64,000 nucleotides of DNA from Wagnerdoeblera sp046292685 (GTDB lineage Bacteria > Pseudomonadota > Alphaproteobacteria > Rhodobacterales > Rhodobacteraceae). The notes below the pieces were generated by a model. That model did no database searches. It was given only the letters and a program-made list of their open reading frames with translations, and was not told the DNA's origin. This document shows, piece after piece, positions 27,536 to 36,215 of this stretch (position 1 is the stretch's first letter; each line of letters opens with the position of its first letter). The translations under genes and the position numbers were made by a program. The stretch spans positions 1 to 64,000 of the forward strand of contig NZ_JBKBQM010000004.1 in NCBI RefSeq assembly GCF_046292685.1, read 5' to 3'.

Positions 27536-28801
27536 TCACAGCCATTCGGGGATGGTATCGCGCGACAGGATTTCGTCAAACGTCGGCCGCGCCCGGATGA
27601 CCGCAAATTGATCGCCCGAGACCAGAACCTCGGGGATCAGTGGGCGGGTGTTGTATTCCGAGGCCATCACCGCGCCGTAGGCCCCGGCCGAGCGGAAGGC
27701 CACCAGGTCGCCTGGTGCCAGGGCGGGCAGGGCGCGCGCCTTGGCAAAGGTATCGCCGGTTTCGCAGACCGGGCCGACCACGTCCTGCGGGGCGGTTGCG
27801 GTGCCAGGGGCAGGTTCCACCACCGGCACGATGTCGTGATGCGCGCCATACATCGCCGGGCGCACCAGGTCGTTCATCGCGGCATCGAGGATCAGGAAGT
27901 CGCGCCCCTCGCCTTGCTTGAGGTAGAGGACCGAGGCCACCAGCAGCCCCGCATTTCCCGAGATCAGCCGCCCCGGTTCGATGACGATTTCGCAGCCCAG
28001 GTCGCCGACCACCCGCTTGACCATCGCGCCGTAGTCCGACGGCAAGGGCGGCACCTCGTTCGAGCGGGTGTAGGGAATGCCCAGGCCCCCGCCCAGGTCG
28101 AGCCGGCGGATGTCGTGGCCATCGGCGCGCAAGGCGCGGGTCAGCTCGGCGACCTTGGCGTAGGCCTCCTCGAACGGGGCAAGGTCGGTCAGCTGGCTGC
28201 CGATGTGCACGTCCACGCCCACCACCTCGATCCCCGGCAGGGTGGCGGCCAGGGCATAGACGGCGCGGGCCTTGGCGATGGGGATGCCGAACTTGTTTTC
28301 GGATTTGCCGGTCGAGATCTTCTCGTGCGTCTTCGCGTCCACATCGGGGTTGACGCGCAGGGTGATGGGGGCGGTGGCGCCCATGCCGGCGGCCACGGCC
28401 GACAGGGCCAGCAGCTCGGGTTCGGATTCCACGTTGAACTGGCGGATGCCGTGGGTGAGTGCGAGGCGCATTTCCTCGGCCGTCTTGCCGACGCCGGAAA
28501 ACACGATCCGGTTCCCCGGCACGCCGGCGGCCAGCGCGCGGCGGTATTCGCCGCCCGACACCACGTCCATGCCGGCGCCGAGGCTGCCCAGCAGCTTGAG
28601 CACCGCGAGGTTGGAGTTCGACTTGACCGCAAAGCAGACGAGGTGGGGCAAGGGCGACAGCGCCTCGTCGAACAGGCGCCAGTGGCGGGCGAGGGTGGCG
28701 GCCGAATAGACGTAGAACGGCGTGCCGACGGCGGCGGCAATGGCGGGGATGGCCACGTCCTCGGCGTGCAGGGTGCCGTTGCGGTAAAGGAAATGGTCCA
28801 T
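27536..28801 (-). CDS. lysA: diaminopimelate decarboxylase
   Basis: The 421-residue fold-type III PLP enzyme has the Schiff-base Lys60 in CFAVKSNSN. It also shows SGVGKTAEEM, VNPDVDAKTHEKISTGK, HIGSQLTDLAPFEEAY, LDLGGGLGIPY, EPGRLISGNAG, and the active-site Cys from the partner subunit in CETGDTFA. It makes L-lysine from meso-diaminopimelate. The ATG at 28801 gives the standard N-terminus MDHFLYRNG. It is followed directly by the TIGR02302 gene. A lipoprotein gene often precedes lysA in this family but is absent here. Confidence 0.95.
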   Translation of the reverse strand: MDHFLYRNGTLHAEDVAIPAIAAAVGTPFYVYSAATLARHWRLFDEALSPLPHLVCFAVKSNSNLAVLKLLGSLGAGMDVVSGGEYRRALAAGVPGNRIVFSGVGKTAEEMRLALTHGIRQFNVESEPELLALSAVAAGMGATAPITLRVNPDVDAKTHEKISTGKSENKFGIPIAKARAVYALAATLPGIEVVGVDVHIGSQLTDLAPFEEAYAKVAELTRALRADGHDIRRLDLGGGLGIPYTRSNEVPPLPSDYGAMVKRVVGDLGCEIVIEPGRLISGNAGLLVASVLYLKQGEGRDFLILDAAMNDLVRPAMYGAHHDIVPVVEPAPGTATAPQDVVGPVCETGDTFAKARALPALAPGDLVAFRSAGAYGAVMASEYNTRPLIPEVLVSGDQFAVIRARPTFDEILSRDTIPEWL

Positions 28802-28925
28802 GCCTGCCCCCTGATGCCCGGTGCGCCTGCGGGTATGGCAGAAGCGCGCAGGCGGGGCAACGGCCCCCTTTCGCCGCGGCGCCCGGGTGCCTAAAGGTAG
28901 GGCGCACCCAAGGAAAGGCCGCGCC

Positions 28926-29858
28926 ATGACCCTGACCATCCTGTTCGCCGCCGGGCCCGCGCGCTGGCCGGTCTATCAGCCGCATCTGCGCGCCGCCCTG
29001 GCCGAGGCGGGGCTGGAGGCGCGGCTGGTCACCGAAGCCGCCCCCGAAACGGTGGATTACATCGTCTATGCCCCGGGCGGCACGGTGCAGGATTTCGCGC
29101 CCTATACCCGGTGCAAGGCGGTGCTGAACCTGTGGGCCGGGGTCGAGCGGATCGTGGGCAACCCCACGCTGACCCAGCCCCTGTGCCGCATGGTCGATCC
29201 GGCGCTGACGCAAGGCATGGTGGAATGGGTGACCGGCCATGTGCTGCGCCATCACCTGGGGATGGACCGGCACATCGTGAACCCCGGCCATGTCTGGGCG
29301 CCCGAGCCGCCGCCGCTGGCCGGCGAACGCCGCGTGGCCATGCTGGGCCTGGGCGAGCTGGGCCGGGCCTGCGCCGCGATGCTGGTGACCTTGGGCTTTG
29401 CGGTGCAGGGCTGGTCGCGCAGCCCGCGGGCCGTTCCGGGCATCGCCTGCCATCATGGCGACGACGGGTTGCAGGCGGCGCTGACCGGCGCGGACATCGT
29501 GGTGACGCTGCTGCCGGCGACGCCCGAGACGGAAAACCTGCTCGACGCGCGGCGTCTGGGGTGGCTCGCGCCGGGGGCGGCGGTCGTCAACCCCGGGCGC
29601 GGCACGCTGATCGACGATGCCGCGCTGCTGGCGGCGCTGGAGGCCGGGCAGGTCGGCCATGCCACGCTGGACGTGTTCCGGGTCGAGCCGCTGCCCGCCG
29701 ACCACCCGTTCTGGGCCCATCCGCGGGTGACGGTGACCCCGCATGTCGCCGCCGAAACGCGGCCCGCCTCGGCCTCGCGCGTGGTGGCGGAAAACATCCG
29801 CCGCGGCGAGGCGGGCGAGCCCTTGCTGCACCTCGTGGATCGGGCGCGCGGCTACTGA
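28926..29858 (+). CDS. glyoxylate/hydroxypyruvate reductase A-like (D-2-hydroxyacid dehydrogenase)
   Basis: The 310-residue protein resembles GhrA. It shows AVLNLWAGVERIVGNPTL, VTGHVLRHHLGMDRH, the Rossmann loop MLGLGELGRACAAML, TLLPATPETENLLDARRL, VNPGRGTLIDD with the substrate Arg, and HPRVTVTPHVAAETRPAS with the catalytic His. It should reduce glyoxylate or hydroxypyruvate with NADPH. The ATG at 28926 begins MTLTILFAAGPARWPVY; the frame upstream is not conserved. It diverges from lysA across 124 bases. Confidence 0.85.
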   Translation: MTLTILFAAGPARWPVYQPHLRAALAEAGLEARLVTEAAPETVDYIVYAPGGTVQDFAPYTRCKAVLNLWAGVERIVGNPTLTQPLCRMVDPALTQGMVEWVTGHVLRHHLGMDRHIVNPGHVWAPEPPPLAGERRVAMLGLGELGRACAAMLVTLGFAVQGWSRSPRAVPGIACHHGDDGLQAALTGADIVVTLLPATPETENLLDARRLGWLAPGAAVVNPGRGTLIDDAALLAALEAGQVGHATLDVFRVEPLPADHPFWAHPRVTVTPHVAAETRPASASRVVAENIRRGEAGEPLLHLVDRARGY

Positions 29859-29946
29859 GCGCGCCCGACGCGGCGGCGGTTTCCCGGCCGCATCGGACCG
29901 GGCCGGCGCCGCCGCACCGAGGGGTGGCCACGATGACAAGGCGCCA

Positions 29947-29975
29947 CCATCCCGGCGCAAAAGGCGCCGGGATGG
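29947..29975. terminator. hairpin, possible terminator of the GhrA-like gene
   Basis: CCATCCCGGCGC and GCGCCGGGATGG form a perfect 12-bp stem with a 5-base loop (AAAAG), about 90 bases behind the stop of the GhrA-like gene. There is no U-tract. Confidence 0.45.
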
Positions 29976-30237
29976 GCGCAAACCGCTGGCCGTCCTTGCA
30001 CGGCTCGGCCTTTGCCCGGCGTTTTGCGCCGCTGCCGTTGCCCCGGCCCCGAGGGCGACAGCCCCCGGTTCGCCGCCGGCGTCAGCCTGCGGCATGGGCC
30101 TTTCGCGGCCGCCCGAAGCCCTTTGCCCGCTTCCTGCCCGATGTTCCTGCCCGCCGATCCTCCGGCACCTGCCCGGGCCGCGCGCCCCCCTCGGCCCCGG
30201 GCACTGCCGTGCCTCGCCCTGGACGCGGCAGCCCGGG

Positions 30238-30262
30238 CGGCGGGGGTTCGATGCCCCCGCCG
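30238..30262. terminator. hairpin 21 bases behind the MarR gene
   Basis: CGGCGGGGG and CCCCCGCCG form a perfect 9-bp stem with loop TTCGATG. It is placed directly 3' of the minus-strand MarR gene, as a terminator would be. The same stem core and loop recur at 37845-37879. Confidence 0.45.
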
Positions 30263-30283
30263 GCCGGGGCCCCGCCGCACGGG

Positions 30284-30781
30284 TCAGTAGATATAGCGGA
30301 TCTGGTCGGTCCAGTAGCGTTCCATCCGGCGCAGGGCGGCGTTGATCTCCTCCATCCCGGCGGCATCGACCACGCCGCGCGCCACCAGCCCTTCGGCGTG
30401 GCGGGTGAACAGATCCATCAGCAGGCCGCGCACCTTGCGGCCCTTTTCCGTCAGCCGCACGCGCACCGAACGGCGGTCGATATCGCTGCGCTGGTGGTGC
30501 ATGTAGCCCAGTTCCACCAGTTTCTTGAGGTTGTAGGACACGTTCGAGCCCTGGTAGTAGCCGCGCGATTTCAGCTCGCCCGCCGTCACCTCGTTTTCGC
30601 CGATGTTGAACAGCAACAGCGCCTGCACCGGGTTGATTTCCAGCAGGGTCAACCGCTCGAACTCGTCCTTGATGACATCGAGCAGCAGGCGATGCAGGCG
30701 TTCCACCATCGCAAGGTTTTCCAGATACCCGGCCATCAGCGCCTTGGGGCCGGGGGGCGAGACTTTGCTCTGAATGGTCAT
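30284..30781 (-). CDS. MarR-family transcriptional regulator, LdtR-like
   Basis: The 165-residue protein is a winged-helix MarR protein. The helix-turn-helix lies at about 65-95 (AGELKSRGYYQGSNVSYNLKKLVELGYMHHQRSDIDRRSVRVRLTEKG), flanked by dimer helices. The GYYQGSNVSYNLKKLVE.GY.....DRRSVRV pattern resembles LdtR, the alphaproteobacterial regulator tied to L,D-transpeptidase genes. No such gene is in the window. The last residues are DQIRYIY. The target and ligand are unknown. Confidence 0.8.
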   Translation of the reverse strand: MTIQSKVSPPGPKALMAGYLENLAMVERLHRLLLDVIKDEFERLTLLEINPVQALLLFNIGENEVTAGELKSRGYYQGSNVSYNLKKLVELGYMHHQRSDIDRRSVRVRLTEKGRKVRGLLMDLFTRHAEGLVARGVVDAAGMEEINAALRRMERYWTDQIRYIY

Positions 30782-30862
30782 GTGGTTCTCCGGTCTTCAC
30801 CCGTCAGGGTCGGAGAATCGCTGCCAATTCCAAAGATCGGGTAAATTCGGGACGCTTTTTGC

Positions 30863-31138
30863 TCAAGTCTTCGCGGAAAGCCGGGCGCGGGCATGGGCGG
30901 CCATCGCCGCCACCAGCGCGGCGTGGCGCGGCGGCGGCGGCACCTGACATAGCACCCACTGGATCAGATCCTGGTCGTTTTCGGCCTGCAGCGCATCGAA
31001 GGCGTCCAGCGTGGCGGCATCCATCCCGGCCAGGTGGTCGTCGGCGAAGGGGCCCATCACAAGGTCCATTTCCTTGGTGCCGCGCCGCCAGGCGCGCATC
31101 CGCAGGCGTTTCAGGCGGGCTTCGGCGGTTTCGGTCAT
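30863..31138 (-). CDS. sdhE: succinate dehydrogenase assembly factor 2 (SdhE), FAD-attachment factor
   Basis: The 91-residue protein has the SdhE/SDHAF2 marks KRLRMRAWRRGTKEMDLVMGPFADDHL (the RG..E motif) and YDALQ-like DALQAENDQDLIQWVLC. It promotes covalent FAD attachment to the SdhA flavoprotein. Its ATG overlaps the stop of the upstream XRE gene as ATGA, so the two are co-translated. No sdh genes lie in the window. Confidence 0.92.
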   Translation of the reverse strand: MTETAEARLKRLRMRAWRRGTKEMDLVMGPFADDHLAGMDAATLDAFDALQAENDQDLIQWVLCQVPPPPRHAALVAAMAAHARARLSAKT

Positions 31139-31527
31139 GCTGCGGTCTCCAGCAACTGGCGCAGGCGTTTTTCGCTGCGGGCGATGCGGTCGGCCAACCG
31201 TGCCTGTTCGACCGCCAGCCCGCGCAGTTCGCCCAGCAAGGCGCGCGCATCCTGCGGCAGGCCGGCCTGATCGGGGTCGGGCCCGTCGCCTTCGCCGGTC
31301 ATCAGCCAGCGCAGCGACACGCCGAGCAGCCCCGACAGCATCTGAAGCCGGTTCGCCCGGGGTTCCGAAGCGTCGGCTTCCCACGCTTCGAAGGTGCCCA
31401 GCCGCACGCCCAGCCGCCGCGCGGCCTCGGCCGGGGTCAGCCCGGCCTTTTCGCGCGCCGCGGTGATGCGGTCGCCCAGCGTGGCGCGGCCTTCGGCATA
31501 CCAGGTTTCGGTGTCGGTTCCGGTCAT
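31135..31527 (-). CDS. XRE-family helix-turn-helix protein coupled to sdhE
   Basis: The 130-residue protein has a helix-turn-helix at about 15-65 (LGDRITAAREKAGLTPAEAARRLGVRLGTFEAWEADASEPRANRLQMLSGLLGVSLRWLMTGEG) and a charged helical C-terminus. AAGGAGAGG stands ahead of the ATG at 31527. It overlaps sdhE by four bases. Its DNA target is unknown; it might regulate its own operon or respiratory genes (inference). Confidence 0.85.
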   Translation of the reverse strand: MTGTDTETWYAEGRATLGDRITAAREKAGLTPAEAARRLGVRLGTFEAWEADASEPRANRLQMLSGLLGVSLRWLMTGEGDGPDPDQAGLPQDARALLGELRGLAVEQARLADRIARSEKRLRQLLETAA

Positions 31528-31612
31528 CTCGCCTCTCCTTTTCGATATCGCTTGAACGCCTGACGCGGGAAACCTAAGAGAAACCGCCGCCAATTCCAAC
31601 CCGAGGCCGCCC

Positions 31613-32815
31613 ATGCCCTTCCTGTCCGACACGCTTGCCCGCGTCAAACCCTCGCCCACCATCGCGATTTCCAACAAGGCGCGCGAGCTGGCAGCCCGGG
31701 GGCGCGACATCATCGCCCTGTCGGCCGGCGAGCCCGATTTCGACACGCCGCAGAACATCAAGGAGGCCGCCAAGCGCGCCATCGACGCGGGCGACACGAA
31801 ATACACCGCCGTGGACGGCACGCCGGCGCTGAAGGCCGCGATCTGCGCCAAGTTCAAGCGGGAAAACGGGCTGGACTACAAGCCGGCCCAGGTGACGGTG
31901 GGCACGGGCGGCAAGCAGATCCTCTACAATGCGCTGATGGCCACCTGCAACCCGGGGGACGAGGTCATCATCCCAGCGCCCTACTGGGTTTCCTACCCCG
32001 ACATGGTGCTGCTGGCCGGCGGCACGCCGGTGCCGGTGGAATGCCCGGCGCAGACGGGCTACAAGCTGACGCCCGAACAGCTCGAGGCGGCGATCACCCC
32101 GAAAACCAAGTGGTTCATCTTCAACAGCCCGTCGAACCCCACGGGGGCGGGTTACACCCGGGCCGAGCTGAAGGCGCTGACCGATGTGCTGATGCGGCAT
32201 CCCCATGTCTGGGTGATGACCGACGACATGTACGAACACCTGGTGTTCGACGATTTCGAATTCTGCACCCCGGCCGAGGTGGAGCCGGGCCTTTACGACC
32301 GCACGATCACCTGCAACGGCGTGTCCAAGGCCTATGCCATGACCGGCTGGCGCATCGGCTATGCCGCCGGGCCGGAAGTGCTCATCAAGGCGATGGGCAA
32401 GGTGCAGTCGCAATCCACCTCGAACCCCTGTTCGATCAGCCAGGCCGCGGCGGTCGAGGCGCTGAACGGCCCGCAGGATTACATCGCCATGTCGCGCGGG
32501 GTGTTCCAGCGCCGCCGCGACCTGGTGGTGAAGATGCTGAACGAGGCCCCCGGCCTCCGCTGCCCGGTGCCCGAAGGCGCGTTCTACGTCTACCCGACCA
32601 TCGCCGACTGCATCGGCAAGACCAGCGCAACCGGCCTGCACATCGGCAATGACGAGGATTTCGCCAATGCCCTGCTGGAGGAAACCGGGGTCGCCGTGGT
32701 GTTCGGCGCGGCCTTCGGCCTCAGCCCCGCCTTCCGCATCAGCTATGCCACCTCGGACGAACAGCTGGTGGAGGCCTGCACCCGCATCCAGACCTTCTGC
32801 AAGGGTCTGAAGTGA
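31613..32815 (+). CDS. aatA: aspartate aminotransferase, class I/II PLP-dependent
   Basis: The 400-residue enzyme follows the alphaproteobacterial AatA pattern. It has LSAGEPDFDTP, Y.AVDGTPALKAAI, VTVGTGGKQILYNALMATCNPGDEVIIPAPYWVSYPDMV, FNSPSNPTGAGY and the Schiff-base Lys239 in NGVSKAYAMTGWRIGY. A substrate Arg follows in PAFRISYATS. It transaminates aspartate with 2-oxoglutarate; some members also accept prephenate. It diverges from the XRE-sdhE pair. Confidence 0.93.
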   Translation: MPFLSDTLARVKPSPTIAISNKARELAARGRDIIALSAGEPDFDTPQNIKEAAKRAIDAGDTKYTAVDGTPALKAAICAKFKRENGLDYKPAQVTVGTGGKQILYNALMATCNPGDEVIIPAPYWVSYPDMVLLAGGTPVPVECPAQTGYKLTPEQLEAAITPKTKWFIFNSPSNPTGAGYTRAELKALTDVLMRHPHVWVMTDDMYEHLVFDDFEFCTPAEVEPGLYDRTITCNGVSKAYAMTGWRIGYAAGPEVLIKAMGKVQSQSTSNPCSISQAAAVEALNGPQDYIAMSRGVFQRRRDLVVKMLNEAPGLRCPVPEGAFYVYPTIADCIGKTSATGLHIGNDEDFANALLEETGVAVVFGAAFGLSPAFRISYATSDEQLVEACTRIQTFCKGLK

Positions 32816-32816
32816 C

Positions 32817-33182
32817 GTGACCGACCGCGTCACCGCGAACCTGCCGGCCCGCGATTTCGGCGCCACCGCCGGGTTCTGCGGGCGGCTGGGGTTCGCGGTG
32901 GTTTACCGCGATGACGGCTGGATGATCCTGCGCCGCGGGGCGCTGGAGCTGGAGTTCTGCCACCACCCGGGCCTCGATCCGGCGCAAAGCCGGTTTTCCG
33001 CCTGCCTCCGGGTGGACGACCCCGATGCCCTGCTGGACGAATGGCGCGCGCTCGGGCTACCGTCCGACGATGCGGCCATCCCGCGGCTGACCGGGTTCTT
33101 CCGGCCCGGCACGGCGCCGCGGATGTTCGCGCTGGTGGACCCGGACGGATCGCTGCTGCGGGTGATCGACAACGGGGATTGA
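32817..33182 (+). CDS. VOC/glyoxalase-fold protein, bleomycin-resistance-like
   Basis: The 121-residue protein begins at a GTG one base after the aatA stop. It has the VOC beta-alpha-beta-beta-beta pattern (RVTANLPARDFGATAGFCGRLGFAVVYRDDGWMILRRGALELEFCHHP ... MFALVDPDGSLLRVIDN). Such proteins bind bleomycin or act as small lyases or dioxygenases. The usual metal ligands are not evident, favouring a binding role. The function is unknown; aatA is the only linked gene. Confidence 0.8.
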   Translation: MTDRVTANLPARDFGATAGFCGRLGFAVVYRDDGWMILRRGALELEFCHHPGLDPAQSRFSACLRVDDPDALLDEWRALGLPSDDAAIPRLTGFFRPGTAPRMFALVDPDGSLLRVIDNGD

Positions 33183-33200
33183 AAGGGCGAGGCAACGGGC

Positions 33201-33602
33201 ATGGGCGGCGATCTGCCGGATTACTACTTCCGCATCCGCGAGAATGGCGCCGCCGTGTTCCGGGTGGATACCGAAAACCGCCAGCGCCGGATCGAGATGG
33301 AGGAGATCGCCTTCGTCAATGCCCGGAACGGCAACATCAAGCCGCATGGCGATGCGGTGCTGACCGAGGCCGACCGCGCCGCCATTGCCGACTGGCTGGC
33401 CGCACGCCAGGCCCAGCTGGCCGCGCGCGAGGTGGACGACATCCTGCGCGCCATCGACCATCTGAACCTGACGGCGCACTGGGCGCAGACGCGGGCGACC
33501 GACGAGGCGCTGGAGGCGGTGACCGACCGGCTGCTGCTGGCCATGCACGACCTGCGCAGCGTGCTGGTGCGGCGCAAGGCGGAACGGCTGGCCAAGGGGT
33601 GA
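33201..33602 (+). CDS. conserved hypothetical protein
   Basis: 133 residues, highly charged and mostly helical. The N-terminus MGGDLPDYYFRIRENGAAVFRVDTENRQRRIEMEEIAFVN reads as two short strands and a turn; two or three helices follow (TEADRAAIADWLAARQAQLAAREVDDILRAIDHLN...). I do not recognise a family. It follows the VOC gene by 18 bases and ends in a long inverted repeat. Confidence 0.7.
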   Translation: MGGDLPDYYFRIRENGAAVFRVDTENRQRRIEMEEIAFVNARNGNIKPHGDAVLTEADRAAIADWLAARQAQLAAREVDDILRAIDHLNLTAHWAQTRATDEALEAVTDRLLLAMHDLRSVLVRRKAERLAKG

Positions 33603-33688
33603 CCCCGCCCCGGGCTTGACCCGGGGCCTCTGTCCTGCGGCGCTGCGCGGGTCGAGCAGGAGGCCCCGGGTCAGGCCCGGGGCGGGGT
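33602..33688. terminator. long inverted repeat, bidirectional terminator
   Basis: Left arm 33602-33630 and right arm 33660-33688 pair over 29 bases with one G-T type mismatch. The loop is 29 bases. It lies exactly between the convergent stops of the hypothetical gene (33602) and the VanZ-like gene (33690). The arms contain GACCCGGGGCCT-like sequence. It is much longer than needed for termination and looks like a mobile or palindromic repeat unit. Confidence 0.8.
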
Positions 33689-33689
33689 T

Positions 33690-34049
33690 TCATGGCCGCC
33701 AGACCCGCCGCACCGCCAGCCCCGCCAGCGTGCCCAGCCCCACCCCTGCCGCATCGGCCAGCCAGTCGGCCCATTCCCGCGCGCGCCCGACGAAAGGTTG
33801 CACCAGTTCGATCGCGCCGCCATAGGCGGCGAGCAGGGGCCCCAGCCACAGCATCGCCCGGGGCTGCGCCGTGGCCATCGGCAAGGCCAGCAGCGCAAAG
33901 CCCACGATGTGATGCGTCTTGTCCGACCCGGGCAGGTTCGCCGCCCCGGGCGGCAGGGGCAAGAGCGTGACCGCCGCCATGCCGGCGGCAAGCAGCAGGG
34001 TCAGGACCAGGGCGAGGGTGGCGGGGCGGGGGGCGGTGAGGCGGCGCAT
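33690..34049 (-). CDS. VanZ-like membrane protein
   Basis: The 119-residue protein has four hydrophobic segments and the VanZ-type marks LPGSDKTHHIVGFALLALPMA and GGAIELVQPFVGRAREWADWLADAAGVGLG. VanZ relatives are of unclear function; VanZ itself raises teicoplanin resistance in Gram-positives. Here it is probably a housekeeping membrane protein. It is separated from the enoyl-CoA hydratase gene by 38 bases. Confidence 0.85.
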   Translation of the reverse strand: MRRLTAPRPATLALVLTLLLAAGMAAVTLLPLPPGAANLPGSDKTHHIVGFALLALPMATAQPRAMLWLGPLLAAYGGAIELVQPFVGRAREWADWLADAAGVGLGTLAGLAVRRVWRP

Positions 34050-34087
34050 GGCGCCTTGTGCGCGAGGCCCGCGCCGCTGTCCATATC

Positions 34088-34876
<789 letters not shown>

Positions 34877-34933
34877 CTGGACATTCCTTTCGTTTGCCGG
34901 AAGCTTACGCCGCGACACAGCGGAGGAAAAGCC

Positions 34934-35353
34934 TTGACCCTGGCGATGGACATTCCGGCCTTGCAGGCCTTCATGCAGACCGCCTTTCCGCAGGTGGCCG
35001 ACGATTTCCGCATCGAGCGGCTGGACCCGGAGGCCCTGACGGTGCGCATGGCCATTGCCGACCGCCACCTGCGCCCGGGCGGCACGGTTTCGGGGCCCAG
35101 CATGTTCGCGCTGGCGGATGTGGCGATCTATCTGGCGGTGCTGGCGCGCATCGGGCCGGTGGCGCTGGCGGTGACGACGAATTGCAGCATCGACTTTCTG
35201 CGCAAGCCCGAGGCGGGGCGCGACCTGCTGGCCGAGGCGCGGCTGCTGAAGCTGGGGCGCGTGCTGGCGGTGGGCGATGTGCTGCTGCGCTCCGAAGGGT
35301 CGGAGGCGGTGGTGGCGCGGGCGGGGCTGACCTATTCCATCCCGCCGCGCTGA
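34934..35353 (+). CDS. PaaI-type hotdog thioesterase
   Basis: The 139-residue protein has a hotdog domain (RPGGTVSGPSMFALADVAIYLAVLARIGPVALAVTTNCSIDFLRKPEAGRDLLAEARLLKLGRVLAVGDV). The Asp in ALADVA is the usual catalytic acid. It should hydrolyse short or aromatic acyl-CoAs. The start is a TTG at 34934 because GGAGG sits seven bases upstream; the ATG four codons later is too far from it. Facing the enoyl-CoA hydratase gene suggests related substrates. Confidence 0.85.
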   Translation: MTLAMDIPALQAFMQTAFPQVADDFRIERLDPEALTVRMAIADRHLRPGGTVSGPSMFALADVAIYLAVLARIGPVALAVTTNCSIDFLRKPEAGRDLLAEARLLKLGRVLAVGDVLLRSEGSEAVVARAGLTYSIPPR

Positions 35354-35357
35354 GCGG

Positions 35358-35798
35358 TCAGGGCAGTTCGGGCGCCGGGGCGGGTTCGGCCGGCGCCGGG
35401 GCCGGGGTTGCCGCGGCCGTGGCGGCCGGTTCGGCGGCTGTGGCCGGCGGCGGGGCCGGGCGGGTGAAGCGGCCTTCGACCTCGGCCCCGGATTCGATTA
35501 CCAGTCGGCTGCTTTGCACATCGGCGTGCAGGCGGGCGGCCGCGCGCAGGGTCAGCGCGCCGCAGGCGATGGAGCCTTCCATTTCGCCGCGCAGGTCCAC
35601 CTGGCCGGCCTGGATGCGGCCCTTCATGCGGCCTTCGTTGCCGATGACCAGCGTGGCGGCGGCCAGTTCGCCATCGACGTTGCCGTGCAGTTCGATGGTG
35701 CCTTCCGAAGCGACGACGCCGGTGATGACCAGATCCGACGCCAGCACCGAGACATGCCCACCGCGCCCCGTGGTGCTGCGTTCGTCCTTGTTGTACAT
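35358..35798 (-). CDS. bactofilin (polymer-forming cytoskeletal protein)
   Basis: The 146-residue protein has a central bactofilin beta-helix (about 25-105). Repeats run VITGVVASEGTIELHGNVDGELAAATLVIGNEGRMKGRIQAGQVDLRGEMEGSIACGALTLRAAARLHADVQ. An Ala/Pro-rich tail follows. Bactofilins polymerise without nucleotide and position cell-wall enzymes. AGGGAGAGGCGG stands ahead of the ATG. A peptidoglycan endopeptidase often sits next to bactofilin genes; none is present here. It ends five bases from the stop of the convergent thioesterase gene. Confidence 0.88.
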   Translation of the reverse strand: MYNKDERSTTGRGGHVSVLASDLVITGVVASEGTIELHGNVDGELAAATLVIGNEGRMKGRIQAGQVDLRGEMEGSIACGALTLRAAARLHADVQSSRLVIESGAEVEGRFTRPAPPPATAAEPAATAAATPAPAPAEPAPAPELP

Positions 35799-36215
35799 CC
35801 GCCTCTCCCTGACGCGAAACAGCGGGCCGGGAATCCCCCGGCCTTGCGCTGCGGTTGCCGCGCGATTGAAGGGCCAACGCGGCGGTCGGGTCAACCCCTC
35901 GATCGCGCATCGGGTGCCTTCGGGTTGGCATCGCGCGGTTCCCCGCCAACGGCGCCGGCGCAAGACGGGGGGCGCGGGCACGGTGCGGCGGGCAAGTCCG
36001 GACATGGCCGGGGTCGCGTCGCTGCTGGCGCTTGTCGGCGCGAACGAGGGGACGATCAAGGTGGTGAACGGCGCGTTCAACCCGGTGCTGGCGGTGTCGG
36101 TGCCGGCGGTGGGTTGGCCGGTGTTTCAGGGCGCGGCGACGGTGGGGCTGGTGGGCTTGAGGTTGGAGCGGAGCAACGGGCCTGCGCGGAGGTCGGGGGC
36201 GCCGCCCCGCCCGCG
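35799..36215. other. 417-base region without a convincing gene
   Basis: Lies between the bactofilin start and the selO stop. A plus-strand frame here contains a peptide-like stretch (about 60 residues from 36004) but runs without stop into the antisense of selO. I do not call it. The region should contain the bactofilin promoter and the 3' end signals of selO. Confidence 0.45.

Larger units (their letters stand above)
29859..30283. other. 425-base region without a convincing gene
   Basis: Convergent spacer between the GhrA-like gene and the MarR gene. It contains two hairpins (29947-29975 and 30238-30262). I see no conserved reading frame. The GC content is extreme and no promoter can be called. 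Confidence 0.5.

Noticed and set aside
29859..30283. Several open frames on both strands
   Set aside because: Arg/Pro/Gly-rich shadow composition without motifs; stop codons are rare only because of the high GC content.
36004..36190. Possible small plus-strand protein with ANEGTIKVVNGAFNPVLAV
   Set aside because: The frame has no stop and runs into the antisense of selO; no ribosome binding site and no family match. Kept as intergenic.
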